Shown here piece by piece: positions 1 through 7,586 of a stretch of DNA of 22,108 nt. Position numbers and translations under genes: made by a program. Under the pieces are notes generated by a model. That model was given only the letters and a program-made list of their open reading frames with translations, searched no databases and was not told where the DNA came from. The first letter of the stretch is position 1. Every line of letters starts with the position of its first letter. The DNA is from DAMBHY01 sp032068765 (GTDB lineage Bacteria; Bacteroidota; Bacteroidia; Bacteroidales; Dysgonomonadaceae). The DNA lies in the NCBI GenBank assembly GCA_032068765.1, contig DAMBHY010000024.1, forward strand, positions 1 through 22,108. Reading direction: 5' to 3'.

Positions 1-58
1 AAATAAAGTATTTTTGTCTATAAACCTGTAACGGTTATTTAGGACTAGTCAAATTTAT

Positions 59-100
59 AATTAAAAAGGAGTTCATTTAATAATGAACTCCTTTTTAATT
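59..100. terminator. Bidirectional intrinsic terminator after the POT transporter gene
   Basis: A perfect 19-bp inverted repeat (59-77 with 82-100) closes on a 4-nt loop. The core GGAGTTCATT arm is flanked by A5 on the left and T5 on the right, so each strand carries a U-tract on its exit side. It lies 20 nt past the stop of the minus-strand transporter and would also stop transcription arriving from the left. Bases 1-58 hold no gene that I recognise. Confidence 0.85.
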
Positions 101-119
101 ATAAAAAATCGGTGTAAAA

Positions 120-1676
120 CTAGTTCGTTACTTTTTCAAGCCATTTAACCATTCCGAGCATTACACCCATTGAAATGAGACAAACAACAGTGAATACAGT
201 CCATCCGATCCACAAAGGATATTTATTATACATTAGCGGACCAATCCAGATCAACAAATTTCCAAGAGCAGTAGCACCCAACCACAAACCTTGACAAAGT
301 CCTTGTAGATGTTTTGGAGCAACTTTAGAAACGAATGATAATCCAAGTGGAGAAATAAATAACTCAGCAACAGTTAAGAAGAAATAGGTAACAATCAATA
401 CCCATGCACCGGATTTCATAGAGTCTTGCACGGTTGCATCCATTGCGCGGAATTCTGTTCCTGAAGGATAACCTTTATCTAAAGATATCAACATTAAGAA
501 TATATATGCCATTGCAGCAATACCCATACCAATCGCTATCTTGCGGGGTGTAGATATTGATTTTCCTTTGCGTGCTAAAGATCCAAATATCCACATAATA
601 ATTGGTGTTAATGCAATTACAAAAAATGGATTCAACGCCTGCCAAATTTCAGGGGCAACAGATGTCGTATTTATAAAGTCACGTGCAAAAACTGAAAGTG
701 ATTGTCCATTTTGATGGAAAGAGAACCAGAAGAATACTGCAATACCTAACACAGCAAACAAAGCATACATACGTTGTTTGATTTCTGTGGCCATAGCTCT
801 TTTTTCTTCAGCGGTATATTCTACAACATTAGATGTGTCTTTCTTCTCTGGATTTGGATAAATCTTGCGAGTTAACATGAAAATTACAAGAGAAATAAAC
901 ATTGCAGCCACTGAAGCAATAAATGAATAATGAACCCCGGTATTAAATACATCAAGATATTGTTGACAAAAATCTACAGAAACTCCACCACCTCCAACTT
1001 CTTGTACAAGTTTTGTAAGGTTTGACATGTCTTGAGCTTCTAGATTACCACCAGTATTAATGAATTTGTGGCATAATTCAGGAAGACCTGCATTATATTT
1101 CAGATTGTGCACTCCTAACCACCAACTTCTTAATAGAGGAGCAACAAAAGGAGCTACTAGACCTCCTATATTGATAAATACATAGAAAATTTGGAAACCT
1201 GCATCTCGTTTATCTTTTGCAATTTCTAAAGCCTCTGGACTTTGTTTTGATGCCTCAGCTTCCAAGTTATCATACATTTGACCTACGATTGCTTGTAAGT
1301 TACCTTTGAAAAGTCCATTACCAGTAGCAATCAAGAATAATGCAAAGCAAGTAAAAGGTAATAGCCATGATTGATTTGTGTTAGTTGCATTGATTGGAAT
1401 TGACATTAGAACATAGCCAGAAGCCATGATTATCAATCCTGTCATAATTACTCCTTTGTAGTTATGGAGTCTGTCAGCAATAATACCACCAGGCAAACTT
1501 AAGACATATATAAGCGCATAAAATACAGAGTAGATAATACCTGCGGTGGTGTCACTTATACCAAATTTAGAAGCAAGGAACAGCAGCAGGACAGCGTTCA
1601 TAATGTAGTAACCGAAACGCTCACCCATGTTACTTAATGCTGCCCAAATAAGACCTTTTGGATGATTCTTAAACAT
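120..1676 (-). CDS. POT-family (peptide MFS) transporter
   Basis: An inner-membrane carrier of 518 residues, the usual length for proton-coupled oligopeptide transporters, predicted to import di- or tripeptides. The N-terminus carries the family signature region as NMGERFGYY (residues 16-24), followed by alternating hydrophobic segments. GNGLFKGNL and the C-terminal AELFISPLGLSF stretch also match POT proteins. A hydrophilic stretch at about residues 200-245 separates hydrophobic segments in the middle of the protein. The first Glu of the canonical ExxERFxYY motif is Asn16 here, while Glu19-Arg20 are kept. The ATG at 1676 begins MFKNHPKG directly before the signature, so the start looks right. 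The gene stands alone: a terminator follows it and divergent genes lie upstream. Family membership is secure; the substrate is inferred. Confidence 0.9.
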   Translation of the reverse strand: MFKNHPKGLIWAALSNMGERFGYYIMNAVLLLFLASKFGISDTTAGIIYSVFYALIYVLSLPGGIIADRLHNYKGVIMTGLIIMASGYVLMSIPINATNTNQSWLLPFTCFALFLIATGNGLFKGNLQAIVGQMYDNLEAEASKQSPEALEIAKDKRDAGFQIFYVFINIGGLVAPFVAPLLRSWWLGVHNLKYNAGLPELCHKFINTGGNLEAQDMSNLTKLVQEVGGGGVSVDFCQQYLDVFNTGVHYSFIASVAAMFISLVIFMLTRKIYPNPEKKDTSNVVEYTAEEKRAMATEIKQRMYALFAVLGIAVFFWFSFHQNGQSLSVFARDFINTTSVAPEIWQALNPFFVIALTPIIMWIFGSLARKGKSISTPRKIAIGMGIAAMAYIFLMLISLDKGYPSGTEFRAMDATVQDSMKSGAWVLIVTYFFLTVAELFISPLGLSFVSKVAPKHLQGLCQGLWLGATALGNLLIWIGPLMYNKYPLWIGWTVFTVVCLISMGVMLGMVKWLEKVTN

Positions 1677-1717
1677 AGTGTTGATTTAATAAATTTGTGA
1701 TTTAGTTTCTTAAAATG

Positions 1718-1725
1718 CAAATATA
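1718..1725 (-). promoter_or_regulatory. Candidate -7 box of the POT transporter gene
   Basis: Reading the minus strand, TATATTTG matches the Bacteroidota -7 consensus TAnnTTTG and ends 41 nt upstream of the ATG. I see no clean TTTG -33 element at the usual distance, so the call rests on the box and its position. Confidence 0.45.
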
Positions 1726-1828
1726 AGTAAAATAAAGTAAAGCGCCATGTATTTGTGAAGTTAAAACTTTAGTAAGGACTTTTTGAAAAATATATTCATA
1801 GAATTACAACAAGAATACAAATTATATA

Positions 1829-1836
1829 TACATTTG
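1829..1836 (+). promoter_or_regulatory. Candidate -7 box of the tandem hydrolase genes
   Basis: TACATTTG fits TAnnTTTG and would place transcription initiation near 1843. The box overlaps the GTG at 1836 that could otherwise open the reading frame, which argues for the downstream ATG at 1854. The nearest upstream TTTG (1782-1785) is too far away to be a -33 element. Confidence 0.4.
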
Positions 1837-1853
1837 TGGAAATGAATTCATAT

Positions 1854-2396
1854 ATGAAAACTGTTATAATCTTTGTTCATGGATTTTTATCTGATGTATA
1901 TTCACCGAAATTTGCATCAATAAGATCATATTTTGGTGACAAGTATGATTATGATAGTATTGCCTGGGATGGTTCCTCCAACATAAGAATGTTGTTTGAT
2001 GATTTGCATCATAATTGGTTAGAATATTGTCATATAGTTATTATTGGAGAATCTACAGGAGGAAATTTCGCTTATCAGTTAAGAGAACATTTATGGGCAC
2101 GCTCTAAGCAGATGGCATTAGTTCTCCTTAGTCCGTTAATGTGTGATAATCAGAGAAAAAATAATGTGCGATTACCGATATCAATCATTCCACAACTTTG
2201 GGATATAAGTGAACCAAAGGATGCTTATATAATTGTAACAAAGGATGATTATTACTTTGATCAAGGATGGTTATTGAATGACAAGTTTGAAGGAGTAGAA
2301 GTGTGTGAGGTTGACGATACACATTCATTAGAAAACTTTGAGGACTATCTTCCTAACATTCAAAAGTATATTGGGTCTCGTATTCACAGCCAATAA
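1854..2396 (+). CDS. Small alpha/beta-hydrolase, first of two tandem paralogs
   Basis: A 180-residue cytosolic hydrolase of the small esterase type (YqiA/UPF0227 or RBBP9-like fold class). Visible features are an N-terminal beta strand ending in HG (residues 9-10), the nucleophile elbow GESTG with Ser67, an acidic candidate at Asp131/132, and DTHSLENF with His157 near the C-terminus. Together these give a complete Ser-Asp-His triad. I chose the ATG at 1854 because MKTVIIFVHGF then aligns with the start of the next gene's MKNLLIYIHGY; the earlier GTG (1836) lies within a promoter box and the ATG at 1842 is also possible. The next gene follows after 19 nt and is a clear paralog. The substrate is unknown; an acyl ester or thioester is only a guess. 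Confidence 0.8.
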   Translation: MKTVIIFVHGFLSDVYSPKFASIRSYFGDKYDYDSIAWDGSSNIRMLFDDLHHNWLEYCHIVIIGESTGGNFAYQLREHLWARSKQMALVLLSPLMCDNQRKNNVRLPISIIPQLWDISEPKDAYIIVTKDDYYFDQGWLLNDKFEGVEVCEVDDTHSLENFEDYLPNIQKYIGSRIHSQ

Positions 2397-2415
2397 TTTC
2401 TCAAATAATTAGATC

Positions 2416-2940
2416 ATGAAAAATTTGTTGATCTATATCCACGGATATGGCTCTGATTGTAATTCTCGCAAGTATTTATTATTGAAAAAATACTTTAATC
2501 AATCCTTTACATTGGATTGTTTTGAATATAAAGACGATTTTAATATAAAGTCATTGTTTGACAACAAGAAAGAAAATTGGTCAACTTATGATAGAATTTT
2601 ATTAATAGGAGATTCTGCAGGTGCAAATTTTGCATATCAACTAAGAGAAATGCTGATGGAAGATAATCGAATTTCTTTGGTTTTATTAAGTCCCCTTCTT
2701 TCTACTGAAAAGATATTACTAAAAATTGATTTTTCTAAAAATCTTCTGTCACAATTCAAATCTATTTCCCATCCTAAAAATACTTTAATTATTGCTTCTA
2801 GAACAGATGAGGTGTTATCTCAAGAATGGCTTTTTGAGAAACAGTTTGAGAATACAGAACTCTTTGAGGTGAATGACAACCATGCGCTACAAAATTTTGA
2901 GAACTACATTCCTGTAATAGAAAGATATTTATATAGGTGA
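2416..2940 (+). CDS. Small alpha/beta-hydrolase, second tandem paralog
   Basis: A 174-residue protein aligning end to end with the preceding hydrolase: HGYGSD at residues 9-14, elbow GDSAG with Ser67, NFAYQLRE directly after it in both copies, Asp131 in SRTDE, and His156 in DNHALQNF. All three catalytic residues sit at matching positions, so both copies appear intact. It is probably cotranscribed with the first copy (19-nt gap). The two have diverged strongly outside the active-site motifs, which suggests an old duplication with possible change of substrate. The start at 2416 is supported by the alignment. No signal peptide is visible. The biochemical role is unknown. Confidence 0.8.
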   Translation: MKNLLIYIHGYGSDCNSRKYLLLKKYFNQSFTLDCFEYKDDFNIKSLFDNKKENWSTYDRILLIGDSAGANFAYQLREMLMEDNRISLVLLSPLLSTEKILLKIDFSKNLLSQFKSISHPKNTLIIASRTDEVLSQEWLFEKQFENTELFEVNDNHALQNFENYIPVIERYLYR

Positions 2941-2970
2941 TTTGTTGTTCTTTATTTCTTTGTAAATTTG
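2941..2970 (+). promoter_or_regulatory. Promoter of the DAHP synthase/chorismate mutase gene
   Basis: TTTG at 2941-2944 and TAAATTTG at 2963-2970 match the -33 and -7 elements of Bacteroidota promoters with an 18-nt spacer, one shorter than the usual 19-21. The TTG at 2968 that could begin the frame is part of the -7 box, so translation should start at the ATG at 2995. Confidence 0.55.
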
Positions 2971-2994
2971 TTGACTTATAAAGAAATAAGTTAT

Positions 2995-4080
2995 ATGAAA
3001 GATATTAAATCTATATATACATCTTCGGATAAAAGTTTTGGCAGACCATTAGTTATTGCAGGTCCATGCAGTGCTGAAACTGAGGAACAGATACTTGCCA
3101 CCGGACATCAGCTAGCTGAATATGGTATTCCAATTTTTCGAGCAGGGGTGTGGAAACCCAGGACAAAGCCGGGAGGTTTTGAAGGAGTGGGAGAGCAGGC
3201 GCTTTTTTGGATGGAGCAGTTAAAAAAAGAGACAGGATTGCTTTTAGCCACAGAGGTGGCCACCTCAAAACATGTAGAACTTGCGTTGAAACATGGCGTA
3301 GAAATTCTCTGGATTGGTGCCCGAACTACTACAAATCCGTTCGCGATTCAAGAGGTTGCCGAAGCTCTGCAAGGTGTGGATATTTCTGTGATGATAAAAA
3401 ATCCGGTAAGTCCAGATTTAAATTTATGGATTGGAGGAATAGAGCGTCTTTATAGAATGGGAATTAGAAGACTTGCTGCCATTCATCGCGGATTTAATTA
3501 TACTGAAAACACCCTTTACCGTAATTATCCGCTTTGGCACATTCCCATTGAATTAAAAAGACAGTTTCCTCAATTGCAGCTTATATGTGACCCAAGCCAC
3601 ATGGGAGGGCGACGAGATTTAATTCTAAAAATATGCCAGCAGGCGATGGATTTGAATTTTGATGGACTAATTATCGAGACTCATAATAATCCTGACGAAG
3701 CATTGAGCGATAGTTCACAACAAATAACTTCTGAAAATCTAAAAAATATCCTTTCTCAATTGATAATTCGTGAGCCAAAATCTTCAACTCAGGAATTGTA
3801 TAAATATCGGCAGCAGATTGATGAAATAGATACTACTCTTTTAGAAATTCTGTCGAGAAGAATGAATATTTCAAGAGAAATTGGGAGGTATAAAGAAGAG
3901 CATCAAATGGCGGTTCTTCATACAAATAGATATGAAGAGATTCTTGAAAGACTGATTTCTCAGGCAGAAAAGCTGAATTTGTCACCTGAATTTATTAAGA
4001 ATATGATGGAAGTAATTCACGAAGAATCTGTTCGTCAACAAATGGAGATTAACTTTATGCACGGCAATCATAGCAGATAA
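2995..4080 (+). CDS. Bifunctional DAHP synthase / chorismate mutase (type II)
   Basis: Catalyses the entry step of aromatic amino-acid synthesis (phosphoenolpyruvate plus erythrose 4-phosphate to DAHP) and, through a fused C-terminal domain, chorismate to prephenate. The protein has 361 residues. The DAHP synthase domain of the AroG-beta/KdsA-like type covers about residues 1-255: GPCSAE (23-28, metal-binding Cys25), KPRTKPGG (54-61), IKNP (134-137), DPSHMGGRR (199-207) and IETH (227-230). An AroQ-type helical mutase domain follows (about 266-353), with QIDEIDTTLLEILSRR, RYKEE and EESVRQQ. The mutase may act as a feedback-sensing domain, as in other DAHPS-mutase fusions; this is inference. 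No other shikimate gene is adjacent, so the gene is separate from an aromatic operon. The start at 2995 is preferred over the in-frame TTG at 2968, which lies in the promoter. Confidence 0.93.
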   Translation: MKDIKSIYTSSDKSFGRPLVIAGPCSAETEEQILATGHQLAEYGIPIFRAGVWKPRTKPGGFEGVGEQALFWMEQLKKETGLLLATEVATSKHVELALKHGVEILWIGARTTTNPFAIQEVAEALQGVDISVMIKNPVSPDLNLWIGGIERLYRMGIRRLAAIHRGFNYTENTLYRNYPLWHIPIELKRQFPQLQLICDPSHMGGRRDLILKICQQAMDLNFDGLIIETHNNPDEALSDSSQQITSENLKNILSQLIIREPKSSTQELYKYRQQIDEIDTTLLEILSRRMNISREIGRYKEEHQMAVLHTNRYEEILERLISQAEKLNLSPEFIKNMMEVIHEESVRQQMEINFMHGNHSR

Positions 4081-4260
4081 CTTTAGTAAAAGTTTATATT
4101 TCAGTATTATAAAGAATCTAAAAACTCTGCTATATTCCTATTTTTCAACACATTTTACTTTAATTGAATTTAAGTTAAGTAGTATTCATCCTGAATCACC
4201 TCTTTTCGACCTATTGTTGATGAGTATTTCAGAAGTGGTCGATATCTACCTTAAAAAGAA

Positions 4261-4294
4261 CAAAACAACCCGTAGGGTAACGAGCTGTTTTTTT
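4261..4294. terminator. Possible terminator between convergent genes
   Basis: AAAACA (4262-4267) pairs with TGTTTT (4286-4291) around an inner ACCC-GTA-GGGT hairpin, and a T7 run follows on the plus strand. It lies 180 nt after the DAHP synthase stop and 75 nt beyond the convergent cyclophilin stop, so it could serve both. The stem has internal mismatches. The rest of the 288-nt gap (4081-4368) shows no gene or repeat that I can name. Confidence 0.45.
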
Positions 4295-4368
4295 ATTTCC
4301 AAAGGGGGTGTAATTTATTTCTGAAGGTCGTCTTAATCCATAGTATTCGTAAAACTCTTCATTTATTA

Positions 4369-5178
4369 CTACTTCACTACATAAACTCTCAAAATCTTTG
4401 CGTCTTTTTTAGGGCGATTACGCTGATCTGTGGGTAAAGCCGCAATTTTATCAATCACTTCCAACCCCTCAATCACTTGTCCGTATACAGTATATTTTCC
4501 GTCCAGACTGCGTTCTCCACCATCATTAGTATAATATTGGCGCTGTTCTTTTGGAAAAAAGAATCTATCGGGTGCACAATTATAAAGAGAATCCACTATG
4601 CTTAAGACCGAATCAAGAAGTTCATTAAATTTACGAGCATCTGTTTTTTTCAATTGTTCCAATTCATCTTTGTGAGGAACGTAATGTTTACGAATAAGTT
4701 TATTTTTGATTGGTATATTTACCTGCATTTCCAAAGAATCCATATACGTTGGTTTCAATACTTTGCCTTGTACGATAAAGAATTGCGACATGTCAGATTT
4801 GCGTTGAGGATTTACATCATCATCCAAACGCGGTGCCGACAATGCTCCTTTTCTGTGATAATGATTAGGAAGAATTTCAGGCATAATTTTCATCGTATTT
4901 GAACCTGCACCTACCGCTGCTCCTGTCGGAGCATTTCTTGAATCCTGCGCACCTCCCTGTATCATGAAGTTTTTCATTACACGATGGAAAAGCGTTCCGT
5001 CAAAATATTTCTGACGTACCAGTTTCAAGAAATATTCCGAATGACGAGGGGTGTCATCATACAACATTACTTTCATATCTCCATAATTGGTGGAGATGAC
5101 TACGTTCGGATATTTGGTTTGCGCATTGGATATAAAAGTACTTGCGCATATGATCAGAATAAAAATAATCTTTTTCAT
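4369..5178 (-). CDS. Secreted cyclophilin-type peptidylprolyl isomerase with an insertion
   Basis: Catalyses cis-trans isomerisation of X-Pro bonds in exported proteins. Residues 1-20 form a signal peptide ending SNAQ, so it is probably periplasmic. Cyclophilin motifs are in order: ISTNYGDMKVMLY, FHRVMKNFMIQGG (64-76, with the active-site Arg in FHRV), GALSAPR (111-117), SQFFIV (131-136) and DGKYTVYGQVIEGLEVIDKI (226-245). In compact cyclophilins SQFFI and DGKYTVFG are separated by only about ten residues; here roughly 85, charged and helix-prone, lie between (about 141-225). At 269 residues it is therefore longer than a minimal cyclophilin. It starts 25 nt after the LptF/G-like gene and is probably cotranscribed with it. 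The ATG at 5178 opens directly onto the signal peptide. Confidence 0.9.
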   Translation of the reverse strand: MKKIIFILIICASTFISNAQTKYPNVVISTNYGDMKVMLYDDTPRHSEYFLKLVRQKYFDGTLFHRVMKNFMIQGGAQDSRNAPTGAAVGAGSNTMKIMPEILPNHYHRKGALSAPRLDDDVNPQRKSDMSQFFIVQGKVLKPTYMDSLEMQVNIPIKNKLIRKHYVPHKDELEQLKKTDARKFNELLDSVLSIVDSLYNCAPDRFFFPKEQRQYYTNDGGERSLDGKYTVYGQVIEGLEVIDKIAALPTDQRNRPKKDAKILRVYVVK

Positions 5179-5203
5179 AGTCTTTGTATTTTAATGTAAA
5201 ATA

Positions 5204-6307
5204 TTAATTAGGAGCTTTTCTATATAGATAGATAGCTATAGCTGTAAAAATAATATTTGGTATATTTGCCGCAATTAATGGGCTTACTGCTCCCGAAACA
5301 GCAAAGGATGAGCTGATAGTCATGGAGATGATATACGCCATACTCAACGCCAATCCAATACCGATGTTCATACCCATTCCGCCTTTTACTTTCCTTGCAG
5401 AAAGCGATGCTCCAATAAGTGTGAGGATAAAGGCAGACATTGCCGACGCAAAACGGGAGTAGTATTCTATCTGAAAGGGCTGGATATTACCCATACGGCG
5501 TTCTTTTTGCTTTTGGATATGACGTCGAAGTTGAGAAGAACTCATTTGTTGCTGATCGGTGGTAGCTACAACAAAATCCTGCGGAATAATTTGCAATGTC
5601 GTATCTATGGAAGAACCTTTTACAACATTTTCCTTAATCCCTTTAAACTTTCGTATTTGATAATTCTCGGCAGTCCAATGATATGCTGAATCATAACGGA
5701 TGGTTTGTGCGGTAAGCCGGGAAACGAGTTGAAGACTATCAAAATGGTCGAGTGAAAAATTATAACCTGTATTGGATGTCAAGTCAAAACTTCCAAAATA
5801 GGCGATGGTGCCTTTATCCACCATAAACTGGATGTTGTTGTCGCTTGTTTTGTTGAGGTGTGAATCGATATAAGTATGCTCAAACTTCAAACGTATTTTA
5901 TTGGATGGTGGAATGATGTAGCTGCTAAATATTAGAGTGAGTATCGCTATAATCATAGCTCCAAACATGTATGGTCGCATGAGGCGTTTGAAACTAATTC
6001 CATTGGATAAAATGGCGATAATTTCAGAGTTATTTGCCATTTTAGAAGTAAAGAAAATCACTGCCAAGAATACGAAAAGCGGACTAAAAAGATTGGTATA
6101 ATAAGGTACGAAATTGAAATAATAATTCACTACAATCTCCTTCAACGAAGCATGATTATTCATAAACTTATCAATCTTCTCATTGATATCGAAAACAATA
6201 GCAATAGAAATGATAAGAGTAATCATGAAAACGTAAGTGGTCAAAAACTTCTTAATGATGTATTTGTCCAAACGCAACAAATATCCGGAGGGTAGTTTCA
6301 ATTTCAT
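5204..6307 (-). CDS. LptF/LptG-family permease (YjgP/YjgQ)
   Basis: Inner-membrane subunit of the Lpt machinery that extracts lipopolysaccharide and passes it to the periplasmic bridge. The 367-residue protein has the family layout: membrane segments near 20-40, 64-86 and 113-133, a periplasmic beta-rich domain (about 134-280), and membrane segments near 287-303, 313-333 and 345-363. FDINEKIDKF after the first segment and SEIIAILSNGISFKRLMRP after the second are typical of the family. The frame is open upstream to 6397, but the ATG at 6307 overlaps the tgt stop as ATGA, the classic arrangement for translational coupling, so I place the start there. Whether it is the LptF or the LptG paralog cannot be decided from the sequence alone; the Bacteroidales version is usually called LptG-like. 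Confidence 0.88.
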   Translation of the reverse strand: MKLKLPSGYLLRLDKYIIKKFLTTYVFMITLIISIAIVFDINEKIDKFMNNHASLKEIVVNYYFNFVPYYTNLFSPLFVFLAVIFFTSKMANNSEIIAILSNGISFKRLMRPYMFGAMIIAILTLIFSSYIIPPSNKIRLKFEHTYIDSHLNKTSDNNIQFMVDKGTIAYFGSFDLTSNTGYNFSLDHFDSLQLVSRLTAQTIRYDSAYHWTAENYQIRKFKGIKENVVKGSSIDTTLQIIPQDFVVATTDQQQMSSSQLRRHIQKQKERRMGNIQPFQIEYYSRFASAMSAFILTLIGASLSARKVKGGMGMNIGIGLALSMAYIISMTISSSFAVSGAVSPLIAANIPNIIFTAIAIYLYRKAPN

Positions 6308-7434
6308 AATCTTTGTGTAACGCGATATAGCATTTCCTTTTTCCATGATACGAAATCTCCAGACAGTATATGTTTCCGAGCTTCTTTTACCAACCACAAA
6401 TAAAATGAAAGATTGTGGATAGATGCAATCTGAAGTCCAAGAATTTCATCTACGTGAATAAGATGTCTGAGGTATGCTTTGGAATAAAGCGTGTCCACAA
6501 ATGACGCTCCGTTTTCTTCAATCGGAGAGAAATCGTTTTTCCACTTTTCATTGCGAATATTAATTACGCCGCTGGCTGTAAAAATCTGGCCATTGCGTCC
6601 ATTACGTGTAGGCATGATGCAGTCAAACATATCCACACCGCGTTCGATGGCTTCGAGAATATTTTCTGGTTTGCCCACACCCATTAGATAGCGCGGTTTA
6701 TCTTGTGGAAGAATATCGTTGACCAGTTCCACCATCTCGTACATCTTTTCGGTAGGTTCACCCACTGCCAAACCTCCAATAGCGTTGCCGTCCGCCCCTT
6801 TTGAAGCCACGTTTTCAGCTGCGCGTTTGCGCAAATCTGGATACACACACCCCTGCACAATGGGAAAAAGTGTTTGTCTGTAGCCATAAGTACACTCGGT
6901 CTCTTCAAAACGCTGGATGCATCTGTCGAGCCAGCGTTCGGTGAGATCGAGCGATTTCTTGGCATAATTATAATCAGCATCTCCCGGGGTGCACTCATCA
7001 AAAGCCATCATAATATCTGCACCGATAATGCGCTGGATATCCACCGCTTTTTCGGGAGAAAAGAAATGCTTGGAACCGTCCACATGCGAACGAAAATCCG
7101 CTCCTTCTTCGCTCAGCTTTCTATTTTCGGCAAGTGAGAATACCTGAAAACCGCCGCTATCCGTAAGAATTGGTTTGTCCCAGCTATTAAATTTATGCAA
7201 ACCGCCCGCCTTTTCAAGCGTGTCTAGTCCCGGTCTAAGATACAGATGATATGTGTTCCCCAGAATAATTTGTGCCTTGATATCCTCTTTCAGTTCTGTC
7301 ATGTGTACAGCTTTCACGCTTCCCACCGTGCCAACAGGCATAAAAATAGGCGTTTCTATATGACCATGGTCGGTAGTAATTATTCCCGCGCGAGCGCGCG
7401 ACTCAGTGTCGGTGTGTAATAACTTAAAATCCAA
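6304..7434 (-). CDS. tgt: tRNA-guanine transglycosylase
   Basis: Exchanges guanine 34 of GUN anticodon tRNAs for the queuosine precursor preQ1. The 376-residue protein carries TDSGGFQVFSL with Asp92 (general base), AFDECTPG (145-151), the VGKPENILEAIERGVDMFDCIMPTRNGRNG block with Asp271 (nucleophile), and SIHNL with His340. The zinc-binding CxCxxC expected just before YSRAYL is absent: the matching positions read G309-A-S-F-V-D314, while His340, normally the fourth ligand, remains. The rest of the protein is intact and full length, so this looks like a lineage variant and not decay. It heads a probable operon with the LptF/G-like permease (ATGA overlap) and the cyclophilin. A -7 box lies 30 nt upstream of the ATG. 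Confidence 0.95.
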   Translation of the reverse strand: MDFKLLHTDTESRARAGIITTDHGHIETPIFMPVGTVGSVKAVHMTELKEDIKAQIILGNTYHLYLRPGLDTLEKAGGLHKFNSWDKPILTDSGGFQVFSLAENRKLSEEGADFRSHVDGSKHFFSPEKAVDIQRIIGADIMMAFDECTPGDADYNYAKKSLDLTERWLDRCIQRFEETECTYGYRQTLFPIVQGCVYPDLRKRAAENVASKGADGNAIGGLAVGEPTEKMYEMVELVNDILPQDKPRYLMGVGKPENILEAIERGVDMFDCIMPTRNGRNGQIFTASGVINIRNEKWKNDFSPIEENGASFVDTLYSKAYLRHLIHVDEILGLQIASIHNLSFYLWLVKEARKHILSGDFVSWKKEMLYRVTQRL

Positions 7435-7463
7435 TGTGAAAACGTTAAACAGTTTATAATGCG

Positions 7464-7471
7464 CAAAGATA
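7464..7471 (-). promoter_or_regulatory. -7 box of the tgt operon
   Basis: On the minus strand TATCTTTG exactly fits TAnnTTTG and is followed by GC. It lies 29 nt before the tgt ATG. A T-rich TTTTTGTTG is upstream but about 15 nt away, closer than the consensus spacing. Confidence 0.6.
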
Positions 7472-7586
7472 AAGTTTTTGTAGCAACAAAAAGGAAAGTG
7501 GGCTTTTAAAAATAGTTAGGAAGAATGATTAAGCATTTCAACATTCCAAAAAATTCTGATATTCTCTAAAGATATAAATACAAAAA

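Noticed and set aside
4081..4368. A small gene or RNA in the gap between the DAHP synthase and cyclophilin genes
   Set aside because: No frame reads as protein-like over a useful length, and apart from the terminator-like hairpin no structured element or promoter box stands out.
6308..6397. Longer N-terminus of the LptF/G-like protein starting at 6397
   Set aside because: The extra 30 residues lie entirely within tgt and do not resemble the family N-terminus; the ATGA overlap at 6304-6307 gives a better start.
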